A stretch of 37,751 bases of DNA from Candidatus Methanomethylophilaceae archaeon (GTDB taxonomy: Archaea > Thermoplasmatota > Thermoplasmata > Methanomassiliicoccales > Methanomethylophilaceae), in assembly GCA_016297775.1 (NCBI GenBank), contig JAEDGA010000007.1, positions 1-37,751 of the forward strand. The letters run 5' to 3'. Positions 24,498 through 31,923 of this stretch are shown here, one piece after another (position 1 is the stretch's first letter; every line of letters starts with the position of its first letter). The notes below the pieces were generated by a model. That model was not told the origin of the DNA. It saw only the letters and a list, made by a program, of their open reading frames with translations, and ran no database searches. The translations under genes were made by a program, and so were the position numbers.

Positions 24498-24575
24498 CGG
24501 ACCCTCAATCACGATTGGTGCTTAAAGGTTTTCAGACGATGCAAACCTTATCTATGGATACACACATCGAATTCC

Positions 24576-25343
24576 ATGAAGGTCGCATTGTGTCAGCGCA
24601 GATCGGTTCTGAACGATGTGGATGCCAACCTGTCCGTCATGATGAAGGATATCGACACGACGGATGCTGACATGTACGTCTACCCGGAGCTGTTCCTCAC
24701 CGGATACGGATTCGACCGCGATTCCGTCGAACCGGGATTGTGTGATGCTTTGATGACCATCGAGGAGATCTCCAAAAAGAAGAATGTGGCGGTCGTCGTC
24801 GGTGCACCTGAATTCGAATATGATAGGATATACAACCGCGCGTACGTCTTCACGCCCGACGGTACGTTAGGTTACAGGAAGATACACCTCCCTGGATTCG
24901 GATCGTTCGCCGAGGACAGGGTGTTCACTCCCGGAAAAGAGGCCGTATCTTTCGAATTCGGAGGACACAGATTCGGCCTGTCGATATGCTACGACATCTT
25001 CTTCCCAGAGATCCTGAAGATATGTTCGTACACACATGGAACGGATGTGAACATATGCATATCCGCATCGCCTGTCGCATCTCAGCCTTTCTTCGAGCGC
25101 GTACTTCCCGCAAGAGCGCTGGAGAACACCTCATACCTTCTGTTCGTGAACAATATCGGCACCATAGGAGAATTCGAATTCTTCGGAGGCACCAGGGCGT
25201 TGGCTCCCGACGGGGACCTCATCCGCATGTCGTTCGAAGAATGTGTGAAGACGGTTGAGATATCATCAGAGGTCGTCGATAACGTCAGAAAAGGACGTCC
25301 GGTACTGAAAGATACGATGTTCGAAAGCACATACAGGGGCTGA
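24576..25343 (+). CDS. Nitrilase-superfamily (carbon-nitrogen hydrolase) protein
   Basis: 255-residue amidohydrolase of the nitrilase fold. The catalytic triad is visible: Glu38 in YPELFLTGYG, Lys102 in YRKIHLPGFG and Cys138 in LSICYDIFFPE. Substrate is not set by sequence; candidates are omega-amidase, an N-carbamoyl or acylamide hydrolase, or a glutaminase acting with the divergent NadE. The frame is open from 24318, but that part is the antisense of nadE; MKVALCQRRS at 24576 is the standard start of the family. A weak AT-rich element (CCTTATCTA) lies about 27 bp upstream. The 78 bp between the two genes must hold both promoters. Confidence 0.87.
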   Translation: MKVALCQRRSVLNDVDANLSVMMKDIDTTDADMYVYPELFLTGYGFDRDSVEPGLCDALMTIEEISKKKNVAVVVGAPEFEYDRIYNRAYVFTPDGTLGYRKIHLPGFGSFAEDRVFTPGKEAVSFEFGGHRFGLSICYDIFFPEILKICSYTHGTDVNICISASPVASQPFFERVLPARALENTSYLLFVNNIGTIGEFEFFGGTRALAPDGDLIRMSFEECVKTVEISSEVVDNVRKGRPVLKDTMFESTYRG

Positions 25344-25356
25344 CCGGGCGATAGTC

Positions 25357-25363
25357 TTTTAAA
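25357..25363 (+). promoter_or_regulatory. TATA box of tRNA-Ser
   Basis: TTTTAAA lies about 26-32 bp upstream of the tRNA-Ser 5' end at 25389. Confidence 0.55.
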
Positions 25364-25388
25364 CAATCAGTAGATAGGGGGATTCACA

Positions 25389-25475
25389 GCCGAGATGGCC
25401 CAGCCCGGTAAGGCGCGAGCCTGGAAAGTTCGTGGTGACTCCACCTCGGGAGTTCAAATCTCCCTCTCGGCGCCA
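25389..25475 (+). tRNA. tRNA-Ser (anticodon GGA)
   Basis: Class II cloverleaf: acceptor GCCGAGA with TCTCGGC, anticodon loop CTGGAAA with GGA at 34-36, long variable arm TGGTG-ACT-CCACC, T arm GGGAG-TTCAAAT-CTCCC, discriminator G. The CCA tail is encoded (25473-25475), unlike in the other two tRNAs of the window. TTTTACTCCATTTT follows as a termination signal. The rest of 25476-25665 shows no gene. Confidence 0.93.
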
Positions 25476-25665
25476 TTTTACTCCATTTTGGTCAAAACTG
25501 TGATGTGCAGGTTCTCTCTTACTCGTATCGCCATCGTCGTTCGAAAGGTTATGGCCTACACGACCTTACGGAATGTGATTCACCCATCATACCAACCAAT
25601 GTGAGATGATCGACACCTTGGATTGAATCCCCCATCGATTTCCGATGTATTCGCGCAGGACCTGT

Positions 25666-26949
25666 TCAAGGCCTCAAACTCGTAGGTGGCAACACATAGA
25701 TACCGTCATCCCTGACATAGGCTGCATTCGTCATGCCGCAGATCACACACATGAACTCCGGCGGCCTGCCATGTTCCTGATTGCGTATCTTCCGATCAAT
25801 CTTCAGAAGGGATCTGGCACCATTATCTATCTCATGGGCTCCGATCTTTATCTCGAACGCCCCCCACCTTCCATCGGAGAGCTCCACAACAGCATCGATC
25901 TCATTACCGTCCCCGTCACGGTAATGCATAACCTTTCCCCCCGAAATCATCGCATATACTTTGAGGTCGTGAACACATAACGCTTCGAACAGAAACCCGA
26001 ACGAATTCAAGTCGTTGATGTATGAATCGACACCCATTCCCATAGCCGCGGCCGTCAGGGACGGATCCGCAAGATGTCTCTTGGGGGTCTTTCCAACCCT
26101 TACCGAGGACCTCATATTCGGATCGAAGGCAGGCTGAAAATCTATAAAATGAAGTCTTTCCAGGACAGAGAGATATTCATCCAATGTGCTGTCGGATATC
26201 AGAGAATCATCGGGATTCTCCAACATATCCCTCTTGAGAGCTTTCTTGGACGCAATGGTACTCTCGTTACGTGCCAAGGAACGTATGAGGCGGGACATAT
26301 TCGCAGGATTACGACCCACCCCATCAAAGGATATGTCGTTGTTCAGCAGAGTCTCGATATAACCTCTGGCGACCTCCAGTGATGCATCAGTGGACATATT
26401 CATAACACCAGGCCAACCCCCATGGATAGTATAATCGATTACATCCATCAACCCCATATCTTGCGTAGGAAAAGAAAATTCCGGACGATCAAAAAGTCCT
26501 CTGAGTGACACTTTTCCGTCGGAGATCCCTCTTTCAAGAAGAGTCATGGTACTCATACGGAGTTCTTTGATACGACCCGTACCAGAATGCACGAATCCAT
26601 CCCTGTTCGGGGTTGCGGAACCTGTGAGCACATACATACCCTTCATTCCCGCATCGTCCACCCGGTATCTTACTGCATCCCAAATACCAGGAACATCCTG
26701 CCACTCATCTATAAGCTGTGGAAGATCGCTCTTGAATATGAGTGTGGGATCCATCATGGCCAACCTGCGATTCTGGTAATTTCCCTTCGGATCGGCTATG
26801 AGTGTGGCACTATTACAACAGTTATATGCAGCCCAAGTCTTTCCACACCATTTTGGACCGGTAATATTTACAGCACCGAAGAGAGTTAGATATCTTTCCA
26901 ATTCACCATCTATTAGTCTTGGGATGTATCCCTCCTTCTTCAATGTCAT
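25666..26949 (-). CDS. AAA ATPase with DUF4143 C-terminal domain
   Basis: AAA_14/DUF4143 protein, common in host-associated bacteria and archaea, function unknown. 427 residues. Walker A is GPKWCGKT (about 31-38), the Walker B region is PQLIDEWQDVPGIWD, and a sensor LTGSATPN follows. A helical middle (190-270) leads to the DUF4143 part with LADPSL and FGFLFEALCVHDLKVY. The C-terminal PD-(D/E)xK-like core looks intact: EIDAVVELSDG then GAFEIKIG. The ATG at 26949 has a TATA element (minus-strand TATTATATAA, 26971-26980) about 25 bp upstream, immediately preceded by three 23-bp direct repeats. Base composition of gene and upstream region is more AT-rich than its neighbours, hinting at acquisition from outside. 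Confidence 0.85.
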   Translation of the reverse strand: MTLKKEGYIPRLIDGELERYLTLFGAVNITGPKWCGKTWAAYNCCNSATLIADPKGNYQNRRLAMMDPTLIFKSDLPQLIDEWQDVPGIWDAVRYRVDDAGMKGMYVLTGSATPNRDGFVHSGTGRIKELRMSTMTLLERGISDGKVSLRGLFDRPEFSFPTQDMGLMDVIDYTIHGGWPGVMNMSTDASLEVARGYIETLLNNDISFDGVGRNPANMSRLIRSLARNESTIASKKALKRDMLENPDDSLISDSTLDEYLSVLERLHFIDFQPAFDPNMRSSVRVGKTPKRHLADPSLTAAAMGMGVDSYINDLNSFGFLFEALCVHDLKVYAMISGGKVMHYRDGDGNEIDAVVELSDGRWGAFEIKIGAHEIDNGARSLLKIDRKIRNQEHGRPPEFMCVICGMTNAAYVRDDGIYVLPPTSLRP

Positions 26950-26970
26950 AAATATAGCATCAATTGGATG

Positions 26971-26980
26971 TTATATAATA
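26971..26980 (-). promoter_or_regulatory. TATA box of the DUF4143 ATPase gene
   Basis: TATTATATAA on the minus strand, 22-31 bp before the ATG at 26949; the 23-bp repeats begin at the next base, where TFB and regulators would bind. Confidence 0.6.
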
Positions 26981-27049
26981 TTGGTGATTTTTCGGATAAA
27001 TTATTGGTGATTTTTCGGATAAATTATTGGTGATTTTTCGGATAAATTA
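26981..27049. repeat. Three perfect tandem 23-bp direct repeats
   Basis: Units at 26981-27003, 27004-27026 and 27027-27049 are identical; each holds TTGGTGA, TTTTTCGG and ATAAATTA in order. There are no spacers, so it is not a CRISPR array. Position directly upstream of a TATA box suggests operator sites for a regulator of the adjacent ATPase gene; an iteron-like role is less likely. Confidence 0.9.
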
Positions 27050-27160
27050 TTTGTATTTTTTATATATCATACCAATGGAACAGTATGCCGGAAAAAGGAA
27101 ACAGGTGATATCCCTCCCCTTCATGACATCTTTTAAGGGCCCTTCCTCATATGGAGGTTC

Positions 27161-27331
27161 ATGATAAGGAAGATGTACAGGATTCTGATCGCCCTGATAG
27201 CGATAATCTTCGGAGTGTTCTGGATGATAGCTGCCTCATCCATAGGCGCGCCTTGGTTCTTCTCCCTGTTCGGACTGGTGTTCATAGCCATAGCCGCGTT
27301 CAAAATAATCAGAACTGTATTCTCAAAATGA
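27161..27331 (+). CDS. Small two-helix membrane protein (56 residues)
   Basis: Not assigned to a family. The peptide starts MIRKMYRILIALIAIIFGVF, a positively charged start followed by a helix (about 7-25), then a short ASSIGAPWFF loop, a second helix (about 33-48) and a basic tail KIIRTVFSK. GGAGGT lies only 2-3 nt before the ATG, and TTTTAAGG (27129-27136) lies about 30 bp upstream. A longer frame from 27151 in another phase lacks hydrophobic pattern and is judged non-coding. An 8-bp hairpin follows the stop, supporting a real transcription unit. Confidence 0.6.
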   Translation: MIRKMYRILIALIAIIFGVFWMIAASSIGAPWFFSLFGLVFIAIAAFKIIRTVFSK

Positions 27332-27340
27332 ACGTAATAT

Positions 27341-27365
27341 ATCGGAGAGAACACTGGTCTCCGAT
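27341..27365 (+). terminator. Hairpin after the small membrane protein gene
   Basis: ATCGGAGA and TCTCCGAT form a perfect 8-bp stem with a 9-nt loop, 10 bp after the stop at 27331. Confidence 0.5.
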
Positions 27366-27728
27366 AACGATATGCCCATGAGCATACAACGCGTATTCGG
27401 GCGGAAGTATCCGACAGGATTTTTGCCCCCTCCCCCACCGAATTTGATTCGGTATGTGAAACCCTATCATACATCAAAGAACGAATGATGTCGAGAATAT
27501 ACGGACACACATGGATCACACTAACAATGTGATAATCATACACTAGTCAGATAATTTCAGAGCAGATAGAGCTACTGTTCCAGATACCTAAGATAAGGGA
27601 TGATTCAGGAATTAGGTCATACGATCCGAGATGCCGACCTGTCCCGAACCGGAAATACCTAAAACATCCCCAAAAATATGGAAAGACCATGTCTTCCAAA
27701 CGAATAAATGTATAAGAAGGGTGTTTGA
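27366..27728. other. Gene-free stretch
   Basis: About 360 bases without a convincing gene. Open frames on the minus strand here lack codon bias, ribosome sites and hydrophobic or family pattern. It contains one perfect small hairpin, ACCGAAT-TTG-ATTCGGT at 27437-27453, beside a C-rich run (27426-27436). An uncharacterised small RNA cannot be excluded. Confidence 0.35.
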
Positions 27729-27746
27729 CCGCAGTTTCATCTGCGG
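27729..27746 (-). terminator. Small hairpin after nifB
   Basis: CCGCAG-TTTCAT-CTGCGG, 6-bp stem, 6 bp beyond the stop of nifB on the minus strand. No strong U-tract follows, so termination is tentative. Confidence 0.4.
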
Positions 27747-27751
27747 CGATT

Positions 27752-28978
27752 TCAGGATTTGTAGGATCCGTCACGTATCCTTCTCAGAACGTCATCGATG
27801 GTCGTATCCGTTACGATCACATTGATACCCATTCCATCCAGGGTCTTGGACGGGTATGGGCCTATCTCCGTGACCGCGACGTATCTCGGTGACTTCAAGG
27901 AGGTGATTATCGACGATATGTGGCTCTTGTGATCCTGTCCGGCCACGCTGTGTCCGGTATCCACATCCACCTTCTCTATCAGATGTCCATCGCCGATATC
28001 CACGATGTAGAACGATGATGCGTTGCCGAATCCGCGGTTGATGTTGACTCCATCATCCGAAGCGACAGCAACGGCATCCCTCAGGTCCCCGAGGAGTATG
28101 GGCCTGGCTTCCGCAGTCCTACAGGAACCGCAGGCGAACTCGGAGGAGCGGTCGTTGCCCAGCATCCCGATTGCGTCCGCACGGCACTGTTTACAGTGTC
28201 TCATCACGCGTATACCCAGATCCCCACATTCATCCATTAGGTGCTTCCTCATCTCGGGTGTAGGTGCATCCAATCCCTCGAACTTGGTCCCGGCCACTGG
28301 TATCAAGGGGAGGATGTTAACGGTGTACGCACCTATCTCCTTCACCTTGCGAACGATGTCCGGGATGTGGTCCACGTTTATTCCCGGGATCATGACGATG
28401 TTGATCTTCACGACCATACCGAGATCGACACACCTGCGAAGACCCTCCAACTGTCTGGATATCAACAAGGATGCGGCTTCCATGCCGGATATGGATCTGC
28501 CGTCGGCGATGACGTGTCCATAGACCTTGGAACCCACCTCGGGATCGACGGCATTCATGGTTATGGTTACGAACCTGACACCGAGATCGTACAACCTTTT
28601 GGCGTTATCCGGAAGTGCCAGACCGTTGGTGGATATACACATGGTGAGTTGCGGATATCTCTCCCTCACCAACGCGATGGTCTCGAACGTGGCCTCGTTG
28701 GCAAGAGGATCGCCCGGGCCGGCGATACCTATGACCTTGAGCTCCGGGATCTTCGAAAGGACCACGCCGACCTTGTCGGCGGCCTCCTGCGGAGAAAGGA
28801 CTTCGCTGGTCACACCCGGTCTGGATTCGTTGCTGCAATCGTACTTCCTGTTGCAATAGTTGCACTGGATGTTACATCTCGGTGCCACAGGAAGATGCAT
28901 CCTTGCGAATTTCTTGTGTGCGGCATCGTCATAGCACGGATGTTCCGCGATCAGACCGGACAATGCTGAATCAGTCAT
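27752..28978 (-). CDS. nifB: NifB: radical SAM NifB-co synthase with NifX-like domain
   Basis: Builds the 8Fe-9S-C precursor of nitrogenase cofactors from [4Fe-4S] clusters and SAM. 408 residues. HPCYDDAAHKKFARMHLPVA and the cluster motif CNIQCNYCNRKYDC (Cys35, Cys39, Cys42) are typical of NifB, as are ESRPGVTSEVLSP and GIAGPGDPLAN. The last 110 residues form the NifX/NafY-like carrier domain seen in the two-domain forms. No nifH, D, K, E or N is in the window; whether they exist elsewhere is unknown. A GTG two codons upstream is possible, but the ATG at 28978 fits the family. It lies 15 bp after the Rrf2 gene and is almost surely cotranscribed with it. Confidence 0.92.
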   Translation of the reverse strand: MTDSALSGLIAEHPCYDDAAHKKFARMHLPVAPRCNIQCNYCNRKYDCSNESRPGVTSEVLSPQEAADKVGVVLSKIPELKVIGIAGPGDPLANEATFETIALVRERYPQLTMCISTNGLALPDNAKRLYDLGVRFVTITMNAVDPEVGSKVYGHVIADGRSISGMEAASLLISRQLEGLRRCVDLGMVVKINIVMIPGINVDHIPDIVRKVKEIGAYTVNILPLIPVAGTKFEGLDAPTPEMRKHLMDECGDLGIRVMRHCKQCRADAIGMLGNDRSSEFACGSCRTAEARPILLGDLRDAVAVASDDGVNINRGFGNASSFYIVDIGDGHLIEKVDVDTGHSVAGQDHKSHISSIITSLKSPRYVAVTEIGPYPSKTLDGMGINVIVTDTTIDDVLRRIRDGSYKS

Positions 28979-28993
28979 TAACACCGTTATCTC

Positions 28994-29425
28994 TTACTCA
29001 GGTATTATTTTGTTCGTTGCCGAACCTTCCCATTCGATCATATCTCTGAGCGAGATGTTGTCGATAACGTTGCATACCGCATCATCAACCATGGTCCACA
29101 GCCTGAGGGTCTTGCATCCGCTGGAATTAGGGCATGAGGCCCCGCCGGTCCTTACACAGTTGATACTGAGCTCACCTTCCATGGCACGGATGATGGAACC
29201 CACTGTGATCTGATCCGCAGGCATGGCGAGGCAGTATCCTCCCTTGGGTCCGCGGATAGACTCCACGAATCCCGCACCCTTGAGAACAATCATTATCTGT
29301 TCCAGATATTTTGCCGATATGCCTTGCGCCTCGGATACGTCCTTGATCCTTACGGGGCCTTTGTTGGACTCCGCAAGCTGAAGCATCATACGCAGAGCAT
29401 ACCTGCCCTTCGTTGAAACTAACAT
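28994..29425 (-). CDS. Rrf2-family transcription regulator, probable Fe-S sensor
   Basis: 143-residue winged-helix regulator of the Rrf2 family (IscR, NsrR, CymR). The DNA-binding part reads STKGRYALRMMLQLAE then KDVSEAQGISAKYLEQIMIVLKG-like helices, and the wing VESIRGPKGGYCLA is diagnostic. Three cysteines in the dimer-loop, Cys90, Cys98 and Cys104, match the pattern that holds a [2Fe-2S] cluster in IscR, with slightly longer spacing between the first two. The gene is first in the unit with nifB, so it probably controls nifB and itself in response to Fe-S status. The ATG at 29425 follows GGGAG at good spacing. Confidence 0.88.
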   Translation of the reverse strand: MLVSTKGRYALRMMLQLAESNKGPVRIKDVSEAQGISAKYLEQIMIVLKGAGFVESIRGPKGGYCLAMPADQITVGSIIRAMEGELSINCVRTGGASCPNSSGCKTLRLWTMVDDAVCNVIDNISLRDMIEWEGSATNKIIPE

Positions 29426-29450
29426 ATACTCTCCCGGAATCTAATAGTTG

Positions 29451-29474
29451 CCAATGTCTAATAAACATATTGCC
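29451..29474 (-). promoter_or_regulatory. Promoter and possible operator of the Rrf2-nifB unit
   Basis: GTTTATTAGAC on the minus strand is TATA-like and lies about 35 bp before the ATG. It is flanked by GCCAATGT and ACATATTGCC, an imperfect inverted repeat centred on the TATA element, a plausible autoregulatory site. Confidence 0.35.
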
Positions 29475-29541
29475 AGACGGTCGCACCCGAAGATGATGCG
29501 AGCCGTACTGGACCCTACAATTTCGATAGAAATTAACAAAA

Positions 29542-30108
29542 TCAACGTTTCTTCAGGTAGAATACAGCCGAACATTTGCAGGGGTTTCCACAGACCGGAC
29601 AATCATGTCCGTTCGGGAAGGCCCGCGGATCGTTCCAGTATCCCTGATACTCGGCAACGGCTGTCATGCCTGCGCGTTCGACCACCTTCGCGATGTTAAC
29701 GTAACCCTGGACGGCCTTCCATGCCATCGCACAGGATGCGTCCACACGGCGTCTGTCGAACTCCCTCTCGGCCGCATCCACCAGCAAGGTGCCGGCACCC
29801 TTTCCCTTGGCGGAATCCAGGACGGCCACGGATGCGAGATACCCTATGCGCCCTATGGACAGCATCTCATCCCTCTCGGGGCAGTCTGGCATATGCAGGA
29901 TGGGGTCCACACCCTCCTTTCCGAAAACATTGCAGATGGCGAATCCGATCGGGCCTGTCTCATCCACTGCGACGAGGCAGAAATCGTCCTTGGAACCGAG
30001 GGTCATGAGGAAATCGTCATCCTCCAGATAATCGGATCCCAACTCAGCCTTGGAGATCTCCATGAGTTTAGGGAGATACTCCTCCGAAAAGTGCATTATT
30101 ATTGCCAT
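29542..30108 (-). CDS. GNAT-family N-acetyltransferase
   Basis: Acetyl-CoA-dependent N-acyltransferase of unknown substrate. 188 residues. The central GNAT motif is IGYLASVAVLDSAKGKGAGT, with the acetyl-CoA pyrophosphate loop KGKGAG. A C-terminal Cys-rich segment CPVCGNPCKC looks like a zinc or metal knuckle, an addition not found in most GNATs. The ATG at 30108 is 4 bp after the stop of the upstream membrane protein gene, so the two form an operon. Downstream (29487-29541) only a short ATTTC-GATA-GAAAT hairpin is visible. Confidence 0.82.
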   Translation of the reverse strand: MAIIMHFSEEYLPKLMEISKAELGSDYLEDDDFLMTLGSKDDFCLVAVDETGPIGFAICNVFGKEGVDPILHMPDCPERDEMLSIGRIGYLASVAVLDSAKGKGAGTLLVDAAEREFDRRRVDASCAMAWKAVQGYVNIAKVVERAGMTAVAEYQGYWNDPRAFPNGHDCPVCGNPCKCSAVFYLKKR

Positions 30109-30112
30109 GTTA

Positions 30113-30910
30113 TCACATTATGATGGATTCCATGATGGAATCCTCGAAATTCCACTGTTCGTCCAGATGCCTGTTCATGTCCCTCATGGACAGGTAGATC
30201 CAGAATGCGAAGAACAGGCCGCCCGTGATCACGGACAGTATGACGAACAGTATCACCGGACGGAAACCTATGACTGGTTCATATCCCTTCACCCTGATTC
30301 CGCAGCGGCACATCGCATCCACGAAGGCATCCGAGAACTTCACGAAGTTCTTCTCGTGCTTGCGCGGGTATACGATGCATCCCAACAGGAACATGACGTT
30401 GATCGCCAGAGAGGCGGCGAACAATAGGATGGTGGTGTTGAAGACCTCGTCGCTGAACGGATTGAACATCATCAGCAGGAGGCCCACTGCGGCAGGTGCC
30501 ACGGACACGATGAACCTTATGCGGAACGACCTCAGTCCGGATTCCGCCTTGATGCAGGACCTCATCGCGTTGATGTAGTGGTCCTCCTTTATCCCGTACC
30601 TGTCGAACTCCCCTTTGGTGAAATCCATGAGGTCCCTCATGAGTGCCAGATCCCTGTCGTCGTGAGAGTATCTTCTGGACATGAGAAGGTACATGATCGA
30701 GATGACCACGCCGATACCCGCCACGAAAACACCCGTGGATTGGAGACGCTCATCCGAACCGCCGTTCACCAACTGCGAGACCTGGCTCATCGATACGATG
30801 ATGAATACCACGAGAACGATGAACACCATGAGAGGATAGATCCTGATATCCGTCTTGTTGCGTCTGTCAACGTCCTTCGTTATCCTTGTGAAGGTCTCCC
30901 TGTCGTCCAT
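30113..30910 (-). CDS. Multi-pass membrane protein, unknown family
   Basis: Not recognised. 265 residues from the chosen ATG at 30910. Five hydrophobic segments (about 24-45, 58-77, 132-149, 158-180, 215-240) are separated by a charged loop (78-130) that includes YSHDDRDLALMRDLMDFTKG. The C terminus is polar and acidic. An ATG 13 codons upstream (30949) exists, but using it would leave only 8 bp to the divergent gene; the 30910 start leaves a 47-bp shared promoter with a TATA-like AATTATTAAA at the right distance. Co-transcribed with the GNAT gene. Confidence 0.65.
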   Translation of the reverse strand: MDDRETFTRITKDVDRRNKTDIRIYPLMVFIVLVVFIIVSMSQVSQLVNGGSDERLQSTGVFVAGIGVVISIMYLLMSRRYSHDDRDLALMRDLMDFTKGEFDRYGIKEDHYINAMRSCIKAESGLRSFRIRFIVSVAPAAVGLLLMMFNPFSDEVFNTTILLFAASLAINVMFLLGCIVYPRKHEKNFVKFSDAFVDAMCRCGIRVKGYEPVIGFRPVILFVILSVITGGLFFAFWIYLSMRDMNRHLDEQWNFEDSIMESIIM

Positions 30911-30922
30911 CGGGCTGGTAAC

Positions 30923-30944
30923 TATATTTATCGGTTTAATAATT
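30923..30944. promoter_or_regulatory. Compact bidirectional promoter
   Basis: TATATTTAT (30923-30931) is about 27-35 bp before the plus-strand ATG at 30958; TTTAATAATT (30935-30944), read on the minus strand, is 25-34 bp before the minus-strand ATG at 30910. The two TATA elements overlap each other's core promoter, so expression may be mutually exclusive or linked. Confidence 0.5.
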
Positions 30945-30957
30945 ACCATCCGAGCAA

Positions 30958-31845
30958 ATGGGAATGAAGGACAGACTCATATGGTCGGCCGAGAGGATCG
31001 CATCCAAAACGCGCGGTCTGACCGACAGATCCAGACACGGAACGGTTGGCGAGTCCAGGGACTATACCTTACCGGACGATACTCCAGCCACCGTGGATGT
31101 ACCGGAACCGTCTGTCCCAGATGTTCTGGATGAGGACTTATCCGAAGAGGTGACGTCCGAGACCGTGTCCGAGGATACGGAACAGACATCCGGTAAAGAG
31201 ATGGAGGATACCGTACCGGACGAGGACGAATCCGAGAATATCACTCCCACCGTGAAACCCATCGCCATGCCGAAGAGGAAGAACGATTTCCGCAGGACGG
31301 CAAGGGCCTATGTGAGACGCATAGATACCAAAAGATCGCCCCCCGGACTGTTCATCGTCGGTACCGTGGCACTCGTCTTCGCATCCCTCTATTTGATGAG
31401 GTTGTTCACAAGTCTGGACGGGATACAGACCGATATGAGCTTCTTCAGAAGGATCGTCTCCTGCGGGATGCTGCTGTTCGTGTTCTATCAGTACGTGAGC
31501 TATGTGATAACAATCTTCCAGCTGAAATCCGGGATGAGAGGTTCGTGGGCATCCATGATGCGCTCGTCCGGATCGTACGTTATACTGATGCTTCTGGCGG
31601 AGACCCACCTGTTCGACTGGTTGCCGTTCAACCTGGTGGCATTCCCCTCCTGGGCGCTCATGCTCTGCATGCTGTTCGTGATGGTGTACATGCTCATGCC
31701 CTTCGTGAGGAACTACTACAAGCCCACCTATGAGAAGATGGTCCCGCTGAAGGAATGGTTGCTGTTCGTTTTCTGGCAGGACCCGTACGCCACGACGGAT
31801 TCGCCTGATATCTCCCTGGATCCGGAAGTGGACATACCCTCGTGA
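30958..31845 (+). CDS. Membrane protein with long acidic N-terminal region
   Basis: Not recognised. Residues 1-100 are hydrophilic and acidic with many Glu, Asp, Pro and Thr (probably disordered), 100-125 are strongly basic (MPKRKNDFRRTARAYVRRID), and 126-270 hold about four to five helices (for example FIVGTVALVFASLYLM and MLCMLFVMVYMLMPF). The tail is acidic. Starts MGMKDRLIWSAERIASKTRG, an amphipathic helix. No Shine-Dalgarno site precedes the ATG at 30958, which with the TATA position points to a leaderless transcript. Divergent from another multi-pass protein of similar size. Confidence 0.6.
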   Translation: MGMKDRLIWSAERIASKTRGLTDRSRHGTVGESRDYTLPDDTPATVDVPEPSVPDVLDEDLSEEVTSETVSEDTEQTSGKEMEDTVPDEDESENITPTVKPIAMPKRKNDFRRTARAYVRRIDTKRSPPGLFIVGTVALVFASLYLMRLFTSLDGIQTDMSFFRRIVSCGMLLFVFYQYVSYVITIFQLKSGMRGSWASMMRSSGSYVILMLLAETHLFDWLPFNLVAFPSWALMLCMLFVMVYMLMPFVRNYYKPTYEKMVPLKEWLLFVFWQDPYATTDSPDISLDPEVDIPS

Positions 31846-31874
31846 TGCACATAGTCACACATCGTAGCCATGCG

Positions 31875-31886
31875 CTCTTTTATTAA
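31875..31886 (+). promoter_or_regulatory. TATA box of the ACT-hom-cimA operon
   Basis: CTTTTATTAAGT lies about 40-50 bp upstream of the first ATG (31924), predicting a leader of roughly 15 nt. It is the only clear promoter before the six-gene unit. Confidence 0.5.
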
Positions 31887-31923
31887 GTGCGCGCGTATAG
31901 TGGGACCAAGAGCGTGAATCCAA

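Noticed and set aside
25395..25604. 69-codon plus-strand frame
   Set aside because: It begins inside the tRNA-Ser gene and has no support downstream.
26981..27049. CRISPR array
   Set aside because: The three repeats are directly joined with no spacers and there are no cas genes.
27133..27543. 136-codon minus-strand frame
   Set aside because: It runs antisense to the small membrane protein and has no codon bias, start signals or family pattern.
27547..27774. 75-codon minus-strand frame after nifB
   Set aside because: Overlaps the nifB end, includes the terminator-like hairpin and shows no protein-like pattern.
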